Source: an uncultured Anaerolineae bacterium (GTDB lineage Bacteria > Chloroflexota > Anaerolineae > J036 > Brachytrichaceae). From it: DNA of 64,000 nucleotides. The position numbers and the translations under genes were made by a program. Below, piece after piece: positions 60,423-64,000 of this stretch. The stretch covers positions 1 through 64,000 of the forward strand of contig CALGMA010000044.1 of assembly GCA_937959265.1 (NCBI GenBank), read 5' to 3'. Under the pieces are notes generated by a model. The model was not told the origin of the DNA and searched no databases. It was given only the letters and a program-made list of their open reading frames with translations. How positions within the stretch are numbered: the first letter of the stretch is position 1; every line of letters starts with the position of its first letter.

Positions 60423-60449
60423 GGAACGCTCTCTGCAGCGTTCCCTTTG
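60422..60449 (+). terminator. Intrinsic terminator after the 59523 gene
   Basis: GGGAACGCT (60422-60430), loop CTCTGC, AGCGTTCCC (60437-60445), followed by TTT. It overlaps the last base of the stop codon. Confidence 0.65.
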
Positions 60450-60618
60450 GCGAGCTATACAGAGCAGTCCCTATACGAGCAGTGAACGCAGTCAACAGTG
60501 AGAGTCCTTCGGCTCAACTTGAGAGGCGCAGCGCCGCCATCTGCCCTAAGCTATGTGTAGCGCGCGTGGTGGGCATTGCCCGGAGGGAGGGCTGCTCGCC
60601 CCGCACACAGGAGAATGC

Positions 60619-63600
60619 ATGCAACACTTTCATACATCCTCTCATCGCATCAGCGCTATGGTAGGGGCAGCGCTGATCATCACATCGCTCGCTCAGACAC
60701 CAGCGCCCGTCACAGCCGCACCCACCCACGATGCCGACGCTACTGACACGGCCGCCAACACGCTGTATCTATCCGGCTCGGGTTACCTCAACGTGCCCAA
60801 CGCGCCGGCGCTCAACCCCAGCGGCGGCCTCACAGTCGAAGCATGGGTGCGCCGAATTGACACCTCGACAGCGTGCCAGACCATCGTCGGCAAGGGCTAC
60901 CAGACCGGCTTTTGGCTGGGCATCTGCAACAACAAGCTACGCTTCTACAGCAATGGCGGAGGATCGTCTTTCGACGGCACAAAGGCTTTCGTTTCAGGCG
61001 AATGGACACATGTGGCTGCGACGTTCGACGGGACAACGCGCCGCCTGTATGTCAACGGCAACCTCGATGTTGAGAGCATCCGCGCAAGCCCGCTGCCGGT
61101 GAACACAGCACCGCTGCGAATCGGCGCAGACGTCGGCGACTTAGTCAGCGACTACCGCTTCACCGGTCACCTGGCCGACGTGCGCTTATGGGGCGTGGCG
61201 CGTAGCCGCGACGAGATCCGCCGCAACATGGTGCGCCTGTTCGACGCGCCAACGCCCAACCTGATCGCCGCCTGGCATCTGGAAGGCACGCCCGCAGACG
61301 TCTTCGGCAATCACAACGCGACCGGCGTGGGCGCGTTCTTCTTCAACGGCCCGGCTGCGCCGCCGATGGTGCACAACCCAATCAAGGTGCCGCGCTTGCC
61401 CGTCATACCTACGGTGGATGGCATCTGCAGCACCGGCGCCGGCGAATACGGCGGTGGCGCGCTGCGGCTGCGCCTGCCAATGTGGCTAGACGGGGTGAGC
61501 TATCCGCAAAGCCCGGTGTGGCTGAACGTCGGCGCGACGTCAAGCAGTGTCTACGTGTGCATGGAGCAAGCCGAGCTGGATACCGCGGCCATGGCGGTCT
61601 ACCTCGACCCGAACAACAGCGGCGATGCGCTGGCCCAGCCCAGCGACTGGGCCTTCATCGCCATGGCCAACGGCACACGCGAGTGCAAGAATGGGGACGG
61701 CGCCGGCGGTTACGTCACTGCTGCATCATGCACGTATGACGCGCGCCATGCCTTCCCAGATGAATTCAAGGCGAGCGCCGAATTCGTCTTCCCGCGATCA
61801 CTCTTGTCTAGTTCGCCCGCCCTCTTCCGCCTAGCCTTCGCGCACCAGGGCATCGGCGGCATCACGGGCAATGACCGCACATGGCCGCTCGGCGCGGCGC
61901 AAAACGCGCCGGTCACTTGGCTGACGTTCGTGATCAACGACGCCGACCTGCCGCGCGCCGACAGCAGCAATCCGATTGTCTCCGTGCGACACACGCCGAA
62001 CATCGTCCGGCGCGGTGTGACGGTCTACTTCACCGCCTCGGCGGCAGATGACGTGGACATCGAGAGCATTGACCTGATCGTGGATGGCGTGTCGCGCCGC
62101 ACGTGCGGCTTCGCCGGCGCGAACGACCGCAGCGGCGAATGCACCTTCAACACCACCCTGCCGCTGGGCCGGCACAGCTACTACGCCCGCGTGGTGGATC
62201 ACCGCGGCCGGGCCGGTTTCGCACCGCTGTCGAGCTTTCTAGTACAGGTAGATGGCCGCGCGCCGGTCATCACCATCAGCCACTCGCCGCGCTCGCCGGC
62301 TATTGGCGCGGCCGTCACTATCAACGCCACCGCCACAGACCCAAGCGGCGTGCGCACCATTACCATCAATTCGCCGTCTCTCCGCACATGCACCTTCAGC
62401 GGCGCGAACACGAGCGAAACATGCTCGGTCACTCTCACACCCGGAAGCCGGCGCATCGTTAACTACTCCGCCAGCGCCACCGACAACGAAGGTTTGTATG
62501 CCTACACGTCCGGCGTGAGCATCTTGTTCGGCAACACACCCACCGCGACGCGGCCCGACACTGACCAGGACGGCATCGTAGACGAAATCGAACGGCTGAT
62601 TGGCACACACCCAACGAATCCCGACACCGACCGCGACGCGCTGCCCGATGGCTGGGAGGTCTTGGGCCTGGACTTCGGCAGCGAGGTCGTCAATTTGCCA
62701 GCGTTGGGCGCGAACCCGCTGCGCAAGGATGTGTTCGTGCAGTACGATTACGAGCGGGGCGCAAAGGTCGAGCCGGAGACGTGGCCTTACATCATCGAGC
62801 TGTTCCGCCGCCACGGCATCACCCTGCACCTGACCGAGAACGAGCGCCCGCGCCCAACGTCCGGCTTCCTCGCCCCGACCACCGGCGTGACTTCAACCAT
62901 CGGCGCAGATCAAGCCGCCGCGACGATAGACCCGACCACCGGCCAGTACTACTTCCCGCCCAAGCTGAGCTGGACGCATCACTACATCTACAGCCGCCAC
63001 AACCCGGGCCGCAGCGGCGCGTGGCATCACGTGACGATTGACGTGAACACGCTGAACTGCCCGCTCACCTCGCCCGATCCGCAGAACGACTCGGCCTGTC
63101 GCTGGTTCATCGGCGAGGATGGGGGGACGCACACCCTGCGCTACGCGGCCGCACACATCTACCGCGTGGTGCATGAGCTAGGTCACAACCTGGGCCTAGG
63201 GCACGGCGGGCGGCAGGGCACCGGTGTGCAGACGCGCCTGGGCGACATCGTGTACTACGCCGGTGATTGGGAGAGCACCAACCAGAAACCGCACTACATC
63301 AGCGTGATGAACTATCGCTACAGCACCAGCCATCTGTGCTACAAGGCGGCCACGGGCGAGTGGCTCTCCGCGACGGATTTCCAGAGCGGCACGTTGCCCT
63401 CGCTCAACGAGGGCGGGCTGTTCGAGAGTTCGTCGCTCGGCTACACCCTGCCCCGCAATGTGCAGTGCGACACCGCCGACGCGGCCTTCGTGCCCGTGTT
63501 CAACTACGGCTGCACCGACAGTATGAGCCAGAAATGGATCGTGCTGAGCGATGGCACGCGCACCCTGGGCCGCCTGCGCGAGGGCAGCGATTGGCAATTC

Positions 63601-64000
63601 ACCAGCCTGCCGGCGCATGGCCCCGGCGTGGATTGGAACTGCAACGGCAGTATTCAGGCTGGCGCACTCAGCCAGAACATCAACGGCGATGGCGTCGAAG
63701 ATGCCTTCGGCAACGGAACGTTGGAAACGTTGACTAGTCCCGACGACTGGATCGGTTTGCCGTATGGCCCGGGCAGCGGCTGCTGGATCGCGCGCGACAC
63801 CAGCGCAGCCATCGCAGCGGTGATGCCGGCAGCGTATCGCGCGGCCATCGGTGGGAGCGACTGCCGGCTGGCGTCGGCGACGGACATGGGGATGAGCCTG
63901 TTCACGAGCGAGGCATCCCTGCTGCCGGCGCAACGCGCCGCTGCTGGTGCGCCGGCGCGTGTAGCAGCGCATGGCGATCATGGCGCCGCCAACGACGTGT
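60619..64000 (+). CDS. Secreted LamG/metzincin-type metalloprotease (3' end outside window)
   Basis: An open frame of at least 1127 codons runs off the window. AGGAG lies just before the ATG. A signal-peptide-like start (residues 14-30) is followed by a LamG-like domain (LYLSGSGYLNVPNAPALNP; GEWTHVAATFDG; FTGHLADVRLWGVARS; residues about 53-205), a beta-rich middle with two Ig-like parts, a calcium-type motif series (DTDQDGIVDEIERLIGTHP, DTDRDALPDGWE), and then a protease part. The zinc-binding helix VVHELGHNLGLGH fits HExxHxxGxxH, and a Met-turn SVMNY follows about 50 residues later, so it is metzincin-like. The protein is exported and probably degrades or binds extracellular substrate. Confidence 0.85.
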   Translation, partial: MQHFHTSSHRISAMVGAALIITSLAQTPAPVTAAPTHDADATDTAANTLYLSGSGYLNVPNAPALNPSGGLTVEAWVRRIDTSTACQTIVGKGYQTGFWLGICNNKLRFYSNGGGSSFDGTKAFVSGEWTHVAATFDGTTRRLYVNGNLDVESIRASPLPVNTAPLRIGADVGDLVSDYRFTGHLADVRLWGVARSRDEIRRNMVRLFDAPTPNLIAAWHLEGTPADVFGNHNATGVGAFFFNGPAAPPMVHNPIKVPRLPVIPTVDGICSTGAGEYGGGALRLRLPMWLDGVSYPQSPVWLNVGATSSSVYVCMEQAELDTAAMAVYLDPNNSGDALAQPSDWAFIAMANGTRECKNGDGAGGYVTAASCTYDARHAFPDEFKASAEFVFPRSLLSSSPALFRLAFAHQGIGGITGNDRTWPLGAAQNAPVTWLTFVINDADLPRADSSNPIVSVRHTPNIVRRGVTVYFTASAADDVDIESIDLIVDGVSRRTCGFAGANDRSGECTFNTTLPLGRHSYYARVVDHRGRAGFAPLSSFLVQVDGRAPVITISHSPRSPAIGAAVTINATATDPSGVRTITINSPSLRTCTFSGANTSETCSVTLTPGSRRIVNYSASATDNEGLYAYTSGVSILFGNTPTATRPDTDQDGIVDEIERLIGTHPTNPDTDRDALPDGWEVLGLDFGSEVVNLPALGANPLRKDVFVQYDYERGAKVEPETWPYIIELFRRHGITLHLTENERPRPTSGFLAPTTGVTSTIGADQAAATIDPTTGQYYFPPKLSWTHHYIYSRHNPGRSGAWHHVTIDVNTLNCPLTSPDPQNDSACRWFIGEDGGTHTLRYAAAHIYRVVHELGHNLGLGHGGRQGTGVQTRLGDIVYYAGDWESTNQKPHYISVMNYRYSTSHLCYKAATGEWLSATDFQSGTLPSLNEGGLFESSSLGYTLPRNVQCDTADAAFVPVFNYGCTDSMSQKWIVLSDGTRTLGRLREGSDWQFTSLPAHGPGVDWNCNGSIQAGALSQNINGDGVEDAFGNGTLETLTSPDDWIGLPYGPGSGCWIARDTSAAIAAVMPAAYRAAIGGSDCRLASATDMGMSLFTSEASLLPAQRAAAGAPARVAAHGDHGAANDV

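Noticed and set aside
1-64000. CRISPR arrays, rRNA, tRNA or prophage genes
   Set aside because: I looked in all gaps over 100 bp and saw no regularly spaced repeats, tRNA cloverleaf sequence, rRNA-like sequence or phage proteins.

Overview
The window is a GC-rich chromosomal segment from a bacterium that I would place in the Chloroflexota, probably Anaerolineae-like. This rests on overall gene style and content (a monoderm-like envelope gene set, a CcmF/CcmH/CcmG haem-lyase cluster beside a lipoprotein dihaem cytochrome, large chimeric secreted proteins, TAT-lipoprotein sugar-binding proteins), not on a phylogenetic marker. Genes are densely packed, often overlap by 4 bp (ATGA), and many start codons lie only 6-7 nt after a TANNNT -10 box, which suggests frequent leaderless transcription.

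Layout. 1-141: end of an IS21-like insertion sequence. 175-3593: carbohydrate ABC importer (binding protein and two permeases, no ATPase). 3603-7501: operon of three D-Ala-D-Ala-ligase-like ATP-grasp enzymes and one GNAT acetyltransferase, read from one clear promoter. 7564-10935: a small unknown protein and a membrane-anchored GH3 glycosidase. 10977-11559: a decayed rhodanese gene and silent DNA. 11560-15431: dnaA, an origin-like intergenic region, a YceD/DUF177 gene and the primary sigma factor rpoD. 15447-20198: leftward metabolic genes (aminotransferase, PhyH dioxygenase, HAD phosphatase, atypical SDR, unknown). 20304-24871: Lon-N protein, plsX, fabF, membrane protein, RNA 2',3'-cyclic phosphodiesterase. 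24915-30398: cytochrome c maturation (ccmF-ccmH-ccmG-ccmI-like-cytochrome c). 30387-34963: a Dlt-like surface acylation cassette (adenylating ligase, carrier protein, SGNH protein, MBOAT and a 42-residue DltX-like microprotein). 35095-43249: MFS transporter, prfB with its programmed frameshift, phosphoesterase, esterase, degenerate M50-like protein, glycosyltransferase, lipoproteins, radA. 43355-46486: galE, AttH/CrtC-like protein, DUF547 protein. 46535-54181: S9 peptidase, 5-oxoprolinase pxpABC, SDR, lipid kinase with a CTG start, guaA carrying an in-frame repeat-like insertion. 54310-56664: membrane protein, a probable selenocysteine-containing AhpD-like peroxidase-related protein, and msrA. 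56708-64000: a STAND-like ATPase regulator, a palindromic intergenic repeat, a secreted protein and a large LamG/metzincin protein running off the window.

The most interesting items are (i) the Dlt-like cassette with a microprotein ending in the aromatic DltX-type tail, (ii) the in-frame UGA at the second cysteine of a CxxC motif followed by a SECIS-like hairpin, (iii) the three-ATP-grasp/GNAT operon with no assignable product, and (iv) the widespread leaderless promoter pattern. All functions are inferred from sequence reading alone; no database search was possible.
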